From Pelodera strongyloides (taxonomy: Eukaryota > Nematoda > Chromadorea > Rhabditida > Rhabditidae), in the NCBI GenBank assembly GCA_036852015.1, contig JAANDG010000038.1, positions 372,001-436,000 of the forward strand: a stretch of DNA of 64,000 bases, in the 5' to 3' direction. A model generated the notes under the pieces. The model saw only the letters and a list, made by a program, of their open reading frames with translations, made no database searches and was not told the DNA's origin. Shown here piece by piece: positions 50,301 through 61,120 of this stretch (its first letter is position 1; each line of letters starts with the position of its first letter). A program made the translations under genes and the position numbers.

Positions 50301-52405
50301 TTTTGACGCTTCAACAATTGTTGGTTATATCAAGGTCCTTCTTTCTACAATGTATAATCCCCTTCCATTTGGCCCTCTTCTTTTTAAAATTTGACCTTTT
50401 GAGATAGAACTCTTGATAAAAGAGCACTTCTGCGTTCCAGAATTTGAACTTTTTGTTTAGTGTGTCTTGGTTGATCGCGATGAGCTAAATTCAAATGTTT
50501 AAAGCAAAACACAGGCCGGTTTTTGAAACACATCGAGTACACCAGCATTATTATGCAGCTTATGAAAATAAACATAAATTAGAATCAATAATCGAGCTAA
50601 ATTCGAGTAACTTATTAGAATAAATGCATTCAGTCGTCCACGATGCGTTTCAAAAACCGGTCGGTATTTCGCTTTAACAATCTATGATATTATATTCATT
50701 TACATATTCTAAAGCTGAAGTAATTCTGATTTTTTTCTTAGAATTGCCCTTGCATCCCCTTTCCCTTCACTTCTCTCTATTGTTGTACTTCATCAAAAAC
50801 TTCCGGTCGAGCCGTAGCTTTTATGAATGAGCGAGGCAAAAACCTCCCTAACGTATACCTAAACTTTCCTCAAACATTTTCCCCAAGCCTAAAACCTCCC
50901 CCTAAGATATCCGAAGGTATTTCTAACGATACACCAAAACTTACCTGACTAAAAATATAGGTCTCCCAGCTGTCAAAAGTCTCCCTGTCAAGGCGTTAAA
51001 TTTCCTAAAGATGTTTCATATGCTTCCCTAACCCAACGTATACCTCAGGTATACCTGAGTTATACTAGTCTCCCTTAAGTCCAAAGGTGTAAATTGTCAG
51101 CCCACCCATGTTCCCAATATCCGAGAAACATCCCTAAGGTTTTCCAGAAGCTCAGCCTCGATTATTTTATTCTTATTTACTTTCATTTCACCCATTATTT
51201 TTCTTTATTTCCTGTCTTCTAGAAAAAATATCTGCTCTGACAATAAGCTAATCAATAAAATAATCAATAAAGAAGAAGATTTTCTAATAATGTTATTAGT
51301 CGACCGGCTGAAGACAAGCCTTACGTCTGATGTGGTAAACAATTTTTTATGTTTTTTTTATGGAGTTCGTAGAAATTACTTTAACTGACTTGGATGACAA
51401 ACGCTGAAAAAATAGCGCACACCACAGTGCATCACAAGTGAGCGAACTAGTAGTGCATACTGCATACCTCTCGCGCAACCCTTCCCTACCAACAAGCAAG
51501 AGTTTGTTTTAAAGCGGAATACCGGTCGGTTTTTGAAACACATCGAGTACAGCGTACAGCATCATTCTTATGCAGCCTATGCAAATGACAATAAATTAGA
51601 ATAAAAAATCGAGCGAAAATCGAGCAAATTAGCATAAATACTCAGAATTCAGGTGTCCACGGTGCATTACAAAAACCGGCAGGTATTTGGCTTTAAATTA
51701 ACTTATGATAAAAAATTTTTTAGTTTTCTCCGTTGGCACTACATTTTGTGTTGGCATTTGGTGTTGCCGTGTATACATTATGCGGGGCGCTTGTCATGCA
51801 ATGGCTAGAATCACCTGCCGATATACAGTAAGAAAATTTTCAATTATATCGAATGACCTAGAGATTTTTCATATTTAACCATAATTATGTTCAGAATACC
51901 AAATTGAATACCAAATTTGTGACTAATTGTAAGATCTCACATTCTGCCACATAATTAGTATGCAGTATGCGTGCAATTGCAGATCTACCATAGTCAAACG
52001 AGAAGCGATAATAAATAATACAACTGTGGGGGGATTGGCACACTATGATCAACTTGGAAAGAAAAGTTTAAGGAATGCAGGTAAAGCTTCGCATTTTTTT
52101 ATTGCGGGCGTAGCGCAGTTTCAATTGCGTTGCTCACACCACCGGTCGTTGTTTCGATCCCGGCCCGGGACCCCTCACCCCACCAAGGGTGTAAAAGTTG
52201 GTAGCTGGGTGAGACTGGCGAAGGTAAATCGTCTGGCCTCTGGGAACTGTAAAGGCCAGTATGTCCGAACCCCAGTGCTCCGTTTCTGCCGATTCGGTTG
52301 ATATAATCCGTAGTCTTTATCTTTTCTGTCTTATGTATTGTTACAGAATCAGCGAACTAAATATTCTCACACTTATGTTAATAAATATATCTATATTACT
52401 AGCAG

Positions 52406-52441
<36 letters not shown>

Positions 52442-55400
52442 AAGCTATCGAGGAAGTTCGACAACTCAAAAATATCCTGATTTTCATCATATACATCATA
52501 ATTTATGTAGCGGTTCAGTTGCCATAACCCCAATTTTTTTCAGATTGGAAGCCGGTTGAACCGCCAGAAACAAAGGCAACCCGCGTGTTTCTCGGTCCAG
52601 AAATTGCAGATATCGATCCACAAGTTGGATTTTTAATTAAAATATCTTATATAGTTGCTGTGATTATTATACAGACCTTGTCATGAGATAAACCGACGTA
52701 AACTTGACAAGCTTTATAGACTTGATAAGATTTATGTTTACTTGAATATCAGAGCGGAGCTTATTCTCCGAGTTGGACCTACTCTACTCGCCATGGTGTC
52801 CAGGACCCAGGACGACGGAGTTTTTAATTTCTGTTCCGTTCTAATTATAATTGCCACGACAATTAGCGTGAGGTTAATTCCAGGTTCACAACTGTGTTCA
52901 ACGTGCCCTTCTTCGTCTTCTCCAGAGATCTGATTGTGAAAGTATCGATTGGTTAATCATCACACCAATTGATTTGTGCTATCAGAATGCAGATTTTAAT
53001 CGATATTTTGAAGAACGCGAACTATTTGAGAGAAAGCCCAAAAAGAAACTGGTGGCCGCTAAACGAAAAACTAAACAACGTAAGTTATTACTTATATTTA
53101 TGCTTTTTTATGAAAGTACAAGTCTATATACAGGGGAGGGTGGTCTACACTAATTAGCGCTGCACCTGTGCCACCTGTGCCGAACACCTCGAGTACACCA
53201 ATATTCTTATGCGGCTTATGCAAATGAACATAAATTAGAATGAAAAATCGAGCTAAATTCGAGTAACTTATCATAAATACGTAAGAATTCTGTTGTCCAC
53301 GACGCGTTTCAAAAACCGGCCGGCATTTCGCTTTAATTTGTTCTCAACTTCCTTGTTATTTAGAATTAATCGACGAAGACGTGGAGGAAGAATTGAATAA
53401 ATGGTCGTTTGAGAATGCTATTATATTCGCCTTCACTGTGATTACAACTATTGGTCAGTTCATACAACGAATATATTTTTCTATTTGATCTAAATATCTT
53501 GATTATATCATTTATCTGTTTTATCGAAGGAAAAACGCACAATATCTCTATTTATCTCCGCGAAACTTCTAGCTCAGTACAGTTTTGGCTCTGTTTTGTG
53601 ATCCATAGGTCCATAGCTGGAGTAAATTGAAAGCGGTGTAACACCCGGTTTTTGAAAGTTTTTTTTGGATAACTGCATTGCCATATGTTGTATGCACAAT
53701 AATACAATCATGCTAATAATCGCGCAGTAGCCGCGCCCTTATTTGGACACGCACATTGGAATGCAGATAGTTTTTAGACAACGGCTGTTATACCGCTTTA
53801 AAGCTATGATGGTTGCAATTCCTGCCCCTTTAAGGTTACGGTCACGTTGCCCCCGAGACGTTCTACGGTCGTCTGTTCTGTATTCTGTACGGAGTTGTGG
53901 GAGTGCCAATCACTCTTCTCACCATAGCCGATATGGGAATGTTTATCTCAATGTTACTACGCAAATTCACTCAATTTATCAGATCTATACCGAGAATCTA
54001 TAGGAAACTATTCAAATGTTTATGTCGGAGAAGGAGAGCGCCGGTTCGTTTGTTACGTGGTATTTAGTCATATATACACTGAGAGTGAGACAACTTGACA
54101 GCCCCATTGGACCCGAAACGGGTGTGCGGCCTATACTTCGCCCGCCCGTTTTTCGCCCTTTAGGGTGGGAAGCCACACCAGCGCCCACCCGTTTTTGTAG
54201 GCCGTACTCCGCCAAATTTTACATTGGGATAGGGTACAGTATGCTGGTAGACTTAGGCTTATTGTTAGGCCTAAGGCTATCTGCATATTAAAGACGTAGC
54301 AAATCCTGAGAAAGTTTAAGCTCATTGATTGTTCGTGGGCCTGTCCGTTTAAGAAAAAAGTTTAATCCTTGCCTGACTTATCCTGTATTTTTCTCGCATA
54401 CAGAAAAAAATGGCTTTTTTATGGGTCTGAGCGTATTTCTTTATAATATGCGTAATAACAATTGTCAGCACTCAACTCGAAGCGTTGAAACCACTCCAAA
54501 AATAATAGTTTCAAATGGTGTGAGAGAACTGGAAGAGATCATTGTGGATGAGGAGGGAGAAGACGAAGAAGAAACAGAGGGAGAAGAGGATCAGAATGCG
54601 AAGTAAGAGAGAGAGCTACAGTATGCTAAAAGTCGTACGCGAGACTGTTGCTTCAATCATGAGTTCAATCCACTATGTACAATAACATTTCCGCAGTTTT
54701 CCACATAGGCAAATCATCAATCATCCAAATTCTTATTATATAAAGGAGAAGAGTTTATAGGCAAATCATCCAAATTCTTATTATATAAAGGAGAAGAGTT
54801 TACTTTTTTGTTTGTGCGAACGAAACGGAATTTTACTTTTCAGGCGTTTGGTATTGGTCCACTCGTCAAAATAAGCGCGGTTGATTTTATTACGTATGCT
54901 GTATGCAGTATGATCATTTTAGCCTGTCCATGTTCAGGCCGATCATTTTTGCTGTATGCCTCAGGCGGCGATAGCCGTTTGATACATAATAATTCTGTTT
55001 CTTCAGGAAAGCAGACGAGTCAATCTGCCTCTGCGTTGTATTCTTTCTCTATCTGATGTTTGGGGCAAAAGTGCTCGCATCCTACGAACCGGATATGGAA
55101 TACTTCGAAGCATTTTACTTCAATTTTGTAACGCTCACAACAATCGGACTCGGAGATTTTGTGCCAAAAAGGTTTAATTAAAATTGCAAAACCAAATGTG
55201 TCATTAGCAATGTTGAGTTTGAAAGCGGAATAGTTCATGCAACTCATTTCATAAATTGAACTAATGCACATTGCCAATATGGCAAAGCAAAATATCGGGA
55301 CAAACTTTGCAATCAAAAAGGACGGTATCATATACGAAAGCCGCACGAAAACCCAAAGTGCGCCACATTTTCGCCAAGTGCAAGTAAGTCTTCTCGCATG

Positions 55401-57969
55401 GCGCACCTCTTGCTAACGCATGTTAAAAGAAAAAATTCCTAGTAAATAATAAACTAAAACTTCAGTTACGAATATCTCTTCGTAACCCTGTGTTATATCG
55501 GAATCGGGCTTGCATTAACCACCATGTCTGTGGAAATTGCCGCAGATGCTCTCAAAAAGTTGCACTATTTCGGAAGAAAGATCGATAATGTGGCGAGTAC
55601 GATGGTTTGGTTCGGTGGAAAGAAGTAAGTTTTATCTATTGTCACTACGTATTTTGAAGTAGAAAAATTGTGATTTCTGGCAAAATCCTCATGGTCAGTT
55701 CAAAGAACACAATGCTAGAAAAATAAATCTAAATATTTACTAAAGGTACGCTATCCACAGGAAAACGGAATACTTGCAAGGACCTCAAAAACAGTCAGTA
55801 GCCGGTCACCAAATATATTTCACAAAAAGACCCATTTGGTGACCATCTGGTGGCCATTTGACGGAACCGTCACCGAACGGTATTTCCGTTTCCCGTGCTA
55901 TTATCAAGTTCCCCTATTTTAGGATGACAATGAAAGCATTGGTCAAAAATCTCGCTGATCAATTAAATATTCCTGTAGAGGAAATGGAAAAGTTTGATAT
56001 AAACCAATTCGTCGGTGATGCAATCAAAGTGGAGGCTGGAGAGAAAGAGACACTGAGGGTGAGTGCTATTTAAAGCGAAATACCGGCCGGTTTTTGAAAC
56101 GCATCGAGTACATCAACATTCTTATGACTTATGCAGCATATGCAAATTAACAAATTAGAATAAAAAATCGAGCTAACTTCGAACAAATTAGCATAAATGT
56201 GTAAGATTTGTTGTCCGCGATGTGTTTCAAAAACCGGCCGGTATTGCGAAAATGGTGAGCCTTGCTCTGTATCAAATGAAACAAAATAAATAAATAAATA
56301 ATAAATCTTTTACGCTTCTAGAGCGTCCACCTTTATTCAAGGGTGATACAATAGTTTCAAAGTTTGCTTATGACATTCCGCAGAGGTCCTGCGCGGAACT
56401 AACTTGTAATTTTAACCGCACGTTTTTCTCTTTCTTTTAAATCCTTTTCATTTGGGTAAAAGTTTCATAAAACCTAACCTTACAGCGTCCGTCAATGATT
56501 GCGTCAGAAGCCTCTGAAGGTGCGGCCGATCGGGCACTCAGTTATCGTCATATCCGAAGGTCAACTGATACCGAAAAGATACATTTCGCTGACGATCGAC
56601 TCAGCGCAAATACAGGTCGGAATTCTGAAAAGATACGGCTGTTTAAATGAGTACGCTGGAAACGAAACCTGGATGTAATATTACAACGATAAAAATACGT
56701 GACCAGAAATTATCAGATATAGAGAGACTATCAAACTGACGGACGCATAGAACGCATAGACGTAGACATAGACATAAATAAATATTCGACCCCCGAGTAG
56801 CTGCTTCGTTTTAAATAATTTGTTAATTCAACATTCACTTGTAAAAAAGTACTTATTATTAAAGTGTCTTAACCGTTGAGATCTTTAACAAATTACACCC
56901 ATTCTAGGACGCTCCGGCCCTCCGCTCGCACTAGAAACTGCAAGAACCGTGTCCTCAATACCAGCCATTGATGGGCTGGGGCTGGAACGAGCTCAAATAC
57001 ATAAGGTAATTTGGATAATTGGATAATTAGGACTAATTGCATACTATTTAAGAAATATTTCCTGGTGATTGGGGAAATCTGCCTCTCTTTTAAAGTGAAA
57101 CACAGCATGATTCGTGAAGCGTATTCCGTAAAATTGCACTCACATGTAAGATTAGAGCTAATTGTGTGTCAGTGTGTGCCGGGCGGGCACAAAACAGCAC
57201 ATAAACGAACGTATAATACATAATAAACACAATATAATGAGTGAATTAGTATACTAGATTAATAGTGAGTCTGAGAGGAGACAACAAAGGAGTTATGATA
57301 AGGGCATAAATATATCTGTAAAGAAAAATTAAAATTCTACCGGGGAACGTAAAAATTAAAATTCTACCGGGGAACGTAAAAATTAAAATTCTACCGGGGA
57401 ACGTATGATTCTACCGGGGAACGTAAGGGGTGGGCCCGAGCGAAGATTCTAATATATCCAAATGTTCTGATTAGGTACTGTATTGAAAATAACTGAATGA
57501 TAAGCAAACTAGCAAACACCTCGTTTCGGCCCGTTTTCGCATACGAGGTTCATAAATGACAAGGCGGGGTCTCGTCAGTACGAACCTTGTCACTTTAGAT
57601 AGGTAATACTAAATATGTAGAGTGTGATTATTATTAGTATAAACTATTTAATTATAAACAGAGTATGTAGTCGTAACGTATAACATAAATCCGTATTAGT
57701 GCTGACAATGATAGCCAGCCGAATCCTAGGCGCGTATGGTAGGACTTTGTAGTTTGTATTATTGAGTGTACCATGGTCAGTCGGTCTTAGTGTGTAGTGT
57801 GTACCATGGTAGTGGTGTGCATCCAGGTATCACGCACCACGTGTCATCCCTCTTAAAAAAAACGATTCAGGGGATCAATCGTCTCAATTTCGGACCTTCA
57901 ATCAATTCAGCGTCAACCGCTTCGGATTATGGAGAGGATTATGATGTGATGACGCCAAAAGAAATATAA
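47357..57969 (+). CDS. Two-pore-domain potassium channel (K2P/TWK family), partly resolved
   Basis: Plasma-membrane K+ leak channel. Secure exons: 52986-53079, 53364-53453 (pore helix 1, TVITTIG), 53835-54043 (GYGHVAPETFYGR, TM2), 54469-54602 (acidic cytoplasmic loop), 55007-55171 (TM3 and pore 2, TLTTIGLGDFVPKR), 55466-55624 (TM4, GIGLALTTMSVEIA), 55923-56058, 56486-56615, 56908-57005, 57871-57969. Likely exons: 47357-47374 (MASSQK), 49823-49855 (KRRHEIIDLKK), 51300-51334, and 51724-51827 (TM1: HFVLAFGVAVYTLCGALVMQ). One or more exons between 49856 and 51299 and between 51828 and 52985 remain unresolved; 52544-52623 is a candidate. Selectivity filters are GYGH and GLGD. The secure exons keep phase. 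The C-terminus ends DYDVMTPKEI, 33 bp before an AATAAA. If the donor at 56615 is not used, the frame stops at 56650 (KIRLFK), giving a shorter alternative tail. Confidence 0.9.
47960..48142. mobile_element. CCGGCCGG MITE, copy d
   Basis: TAAAGCGAAATAGCGGCCGG ... CCGGCCAGTATTTCGCTTTAA, interior in reversed orientation relative to copy a. In K2P intron 1. Confidence 0.85.
48371..48535. mobile_element. AAAGCGGTATAAC-family inverted-repeat element
   Basis: Starts TTTAAAGCGGTATAGCACCTGG and ends ACATACCATACCGCTTTAAAA. Shares TTTAAAGCG termini with the CCGGCCGG family but has a different interior (ACTGCATACAATACATAGGAATG block, also found at 46530). Confidence 0.75.
48855..49036. mobile_element. 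AAAGCGGTATAAC-family element, variant with CACGTGG ends
   Basis: AGTTTAAAGGGGTATGACACGTGG ends are matched by CCACGTGTAATACCGCTTTAG. About 182 bp, non-coding, K2P intron 1. The same CACGTGG end appears solo near 38927. Confidence 0.7.
49877..50290. mobile_element. Long-TIR foldback element with AAAGGGTCAGGCCCATTTC ends
   Basis: A 414-bp near-palindrome. The left arm begins TTAAAGGGTCAGGCCCATTT and the right arm is its complement, ending GGGCCTGACCCTTTAA. Further complementary blocks (TTTTTGATGATTCCATCTGA against TCAGATGGAATCATCAAAAA; CAATTGGGC-type centre) extend inward. Located in the K2P intron directly after exon 49823-49855. No ORF of note. Confidence 0.85.
50498..50677. mobile_element. 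CCGGCCGG MITE, copy e
   Basis: TTTAAAGCAAAACACAGGCCGG ... CCGGTCGGTATTTCGCTTTAA. K2P intron. Confidence 0.85.
51508..51697. mobile_element. CCGGCCGG MITE, copy f
   Basis: TTTAAAGCGGAATACCGGTCGG ... CCGGCAGGTATTTGGCTTTAAA, ending 27 bp before the TM1-encoding K2P exon (51724). Confidence 0.85.
52104..52310 (+). mobile_element. tRNA-derived SINE-like sequence
   Basis: An A-box-like TAGCGCAGTTTCAATTGCG and a B-box-like GTTTCGATCCC are about 30 bp apart in a GC-rich tRNA-like head (52104-52172), starting GCGGGCGTAGCGCAG. A non-tRNA body follows. This is the arrangement of a tRNA-related SINE; a degenerate tRNA is the alternative. In the unresolved K2P intron region. Confidence 0.5.
52407..52441. 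repeat. GA dinucleotide repeat
   Basis: About 15 GA units. The plus-strand frame through it (KERERER then KAIEEVRQLKN) is open and could mimic or belong to a K2P exon; no donor of fitting phase was found, so it is treated as intronic repeat. Confidence 0.8.
53150..53336. mobile_element. CCGGCCGG MITE, copy g, left end eroded
   Basis: Right end CAAAAACCGGCCGGCATTTCGCTTTAA and the family interior are intact. The left terminus has been lost or replaced (only CACCTCGAGTACACCA-type interior from about 53185). In a K2P intron. Confidence 0.8.
53628..53803. mobile_element. AAAGCGGTATAAC-family element
   Basis: GAAAGCGGTGTAACACCCGG ... ACGGCTGTTATACCGCTTTAA inverted ends, about 176 bp, ending about 30 bp before the K2P exon at 53835. 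Confidence 0.75.
54711..54800. repeat. Short tandem direct repeat, ~47 bp unit, two copies
   Basis: AGGCAAATCATC followed by ATCCAAATTCTTATTATATA and AAGGAGAAGAGTTTA occurs twice in succession in a K2P intron. Confidence 0.85.
56069..56250. mobile_element. CCGGCCGG MITE, copy h
   Basis: TTTAAAGCGAAATACCGGCCGG ... CCGGCCGGTATTGCGA, inserted only 11 bp downstream of the donor of K2P exon 55923-56058. Confidence 0.85.
57328..57426. repeat. Tandem repeat of AAAATTCTACCGGGGAACGT
   Basis: Three full copies of a ~27-bp unit (AAAAATTAAAATTCTACCGG plus GGAACGT) and one shortened copy, in the last K2P intron. Confidence 0.9.
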
Positions 57970-58001
57970 TTTATTGATTTATTGATTGTTTAAATAGTTT
58001 A

Positions 58002-58007
58002 AATAAA
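58002..58007 (+). terminator. Poly(A) signal of the K2P gene
   Basis: AATAAA 33 bp after the TAA at 57969, in an AT-rich 3' flank followed by a T run. Fits the 3' end of the long isoform. Confidence 0.65.
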
Positions 58008-58906
58008 CCTTTTTTGATAGGTGACCACGAGTTTCGCGGTCCCAGGCGAAAACAAACATTCATTTTGAAAATGTTTCCTTTCACTAAACTTAATACTCTC
58101 AATTTCAATTCTTTATAAGTATAGTTTGTGAAATGTGTAGCTCACTAGCAAACGTGGCGACCGACGGCCGTAGGATAAATGCGAGTTGGATTCTTTATCA
58201 CTGCATTCCAACTTATTATATGTAAATTTACCGCCCGTCGGAGTCGTAAGGTACCAATTACAATAACACAGGGTAATGTAGAACGTAATAGCGTCATCAT
58301 TTTTCTTATACTTGAGCATAACAGGATGAAAACAAATTCCTGGATCTGGCTGGAATCAAACAGAATGATTTCTCTAACACTTCATAACGAACTTTTATTA
58401 ATAGAAAATACAAGGAACACGTATAGTGCAAAGTGCACAAATAACAGACTAATATGCTACTATAGCAAAGTCAACGAGATCTATCGCAGTACGGGTAGAT
58501 AAGACAAAATGCTTGGGATCAAATACATAAATACTTGAAAAATGGTACAAATTAAATGGTGAAAGTAGGCAAGGGCAAAGCATACTAGAGTAACTAACAT
58601 GTATAAATAACGAATTTTCAAAAAAAAAAAAATTCCAATAACGGGATTTGCTAATCATAAGCTCAGAAGCAAAACTGTTATGAAATAGACTACAGTTTCG
58701 TATGTTGCCTAGTTCAACATATACAACGCGCAAATGCTAAACTATGTGCCAGATTTACGGAGCCTATAAACAACTGTAGAAGTATACAAGTATTCAATAA
58801 CCATAATAACGCCTAATAATAAGTACGTGGGTTTGAAAAAGATTGAAAATGCTAAGAAATACAAAACATACTCTCCACATCAAATAAGCTATCTTTCTTG
58901 AAAAGT
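58008..58906. other. Intergenic stretch between convergent K2P and desaturase genes
   Basis: About 0.9 kb between two converging 3' ends. No recognised gene; short ORFs on either strand lack family resemblance and sit in AT-rich sequence. Confidence 0.6.
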
Positions 58907-61052
58907 TCAAGAATGCCACTTGTCTTCCTTCGACCGATTAACTGTAGTATCTCCTTTCCGTGCACGAATTGCTTCAATCGAACCCTCATCAGCTGTCTTG
59001 AGGTCGTACGCCTGAAAGAAATGAACCTTTGGTATTATGCTAATTACTTTCGTATTATGCTAATTTACTAATTTAACATGTTAATTTATTTGTTTTGCAT
59101 ACAAGGGTTCAAATTTTCTACGCTAATTTCATATTGCATGCAAATTTGTGACCGTACAGTTTATGCAGTGGAAGGCAGCTAATACGATCTATTAGATTCG
59201 GAGAGTGACAGAGAAAGAAACTAGAGAGAGAGCGAGAGAGAGGGAAATAGTGAGACAAAGAGTGAGAGAGAGAGAGTTTGAGGGATAGAAAGAAAAGGAG
59301 ATAAAGAAGTACTCACCCATCCGATCCTCGCACTCCAATCGATAACCAGAGTGGAGAAGTTGAAGATGTATGGGTACTCAGAGGTACGGTAGTCCTGAAC
59401 GAATACACCTTTAGAAAACAATATCAAGAAAATATGGACATGGAACAATTACGTGTGACAGAGGCTCATTTTCGTCTATATTCTTAGGACCGGAGAAGAG
59501 GATATGGCGCTTTTTAGAAGGCAAATACACACCGTACACTGCTCACTCTACATATTACATACAACGTAGATCTACAGTGCATCAAGTGAAAATGCCTTCA
59601 TGCACATTAAGCACAGAATCTGTTATTTAGTGATAAGCACAGCATCTCTTATTTAGTTTGTGATTCTACGTTCTCGGACGCGCAGACGAGCAGCTAGCCG
59701 TGCAAATTGGACTGCCGCGTAGCTCGCCGCGCTTTTGCGAAAGCGCGCATAGCGATCCGCGCAGTTACCCGCGTACGCGGATGGGTGCGCGGTGGATAGA
59801 TAGCGTGTAATAATACCTGGTGGAGTGAGCTACCGCGCAGCGCAGTAAAAAAAAATTGACAACTGCGCGTCCGAGGTTCAGAGTTGCTATTCTCACCTGC
59901 GGGAATGAGTGATGGAAGTTGTGTCCTCCCTCTCCAAAAGTTACCAGTGAAGTAATGGTCGATTCCCTCGGTGTGATTGTTGTATCATAGGGTTGATAGC
60001 CGAAGAAATGGTTCACTGAGTTGATCATCCTAAAAGGAAACTTTGTAATGTCGTTAACGTCAAGCAAAACTTCTCGTCGTCACCGCGCAAAAGTGATCGG
60101 TGCGGCGCACTCTATGAGTGTGCGAAATGTGTATAACATCATTTGCCGGATATCTGGCGAAGTTATGTCGTACGGCCGTCTCCTTCATGTGGGGCATAAA
60201 TGTAATGTAGTTTGTGGCACATCTCTGGCATACATATGACGCACACCTGGCTTACATTCCGCACACCGCACGCTCGGACAGAAATGAACTCAAAATATAA
60301 CCTACCATGTGATGTGGAACATGATTGTGATCCTCAACGCAACGGCCACTGTGAACGCGACGAAAGCTGATTCTCCACACACTCGCATGGCAAAGCCCAT
60401 CGGGAGTAGAAGCGTGAAGATGAACAGGAGGGGCAGGTAGTATCTGAACATGGAAATGTAGGATCGTGCGATCTCCTGCCTTCACTACCTCGGAAACAGG
60501 GTTCACTAAATGTTTCAAGACCCTGCTGTTATACCGCTTTAATAGATGAAATATGCAGGAATTTGTCATCTCGTCGTCTATTCAGCTCAAGACCTGTGCG
60601 GAACAAGTCATAAAAGAATTAAACTGCCCTTGAATAAAGGGGAACGCTAATGAAGCATGAAATTTTACGGCCACATGCTTATTCACTTCTTTCGGAATAC
60701 CAAAGTAGGATTACTCCAGCTTCTCTTATCTATCAAGCCTGCGTTTAATCTATGTTATCATCTATAACCCACTGGCCAGTAGACGTATTTATCGTACCCT
60801 AGAACCTATCAACAGATACTTATACCGTACTCTATTATCTGATGCTAACTCACTTCTTCTGGAATACCAGAATAGGATCGCTGTACAGGTCAGAGAGGTC
60901 CAATTTCTTTCCGAATTCCGTGATGGCAGGATGCTTTTTGACCAGAAGCCATCCAATATGCGAGAAGAAGAAACCTTAATAGTAGTTGTATTCGAAAGAT
61001 TTTTTTTGATCATCTGGGACGCTTTCGCTTTTCGGAGATGGTTCTAGTAACT

Positions 61053-61120
<68 letters not shown>

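Noticed and set aside
59281..59448. Alternative desaturase acceptor adding VFVQ before DYRTSEY
   Set aside because: The acceptor at 59395 gives the conserved FPQDYRTSEY join; the upstream acceptor would insert residues not seen in the family.
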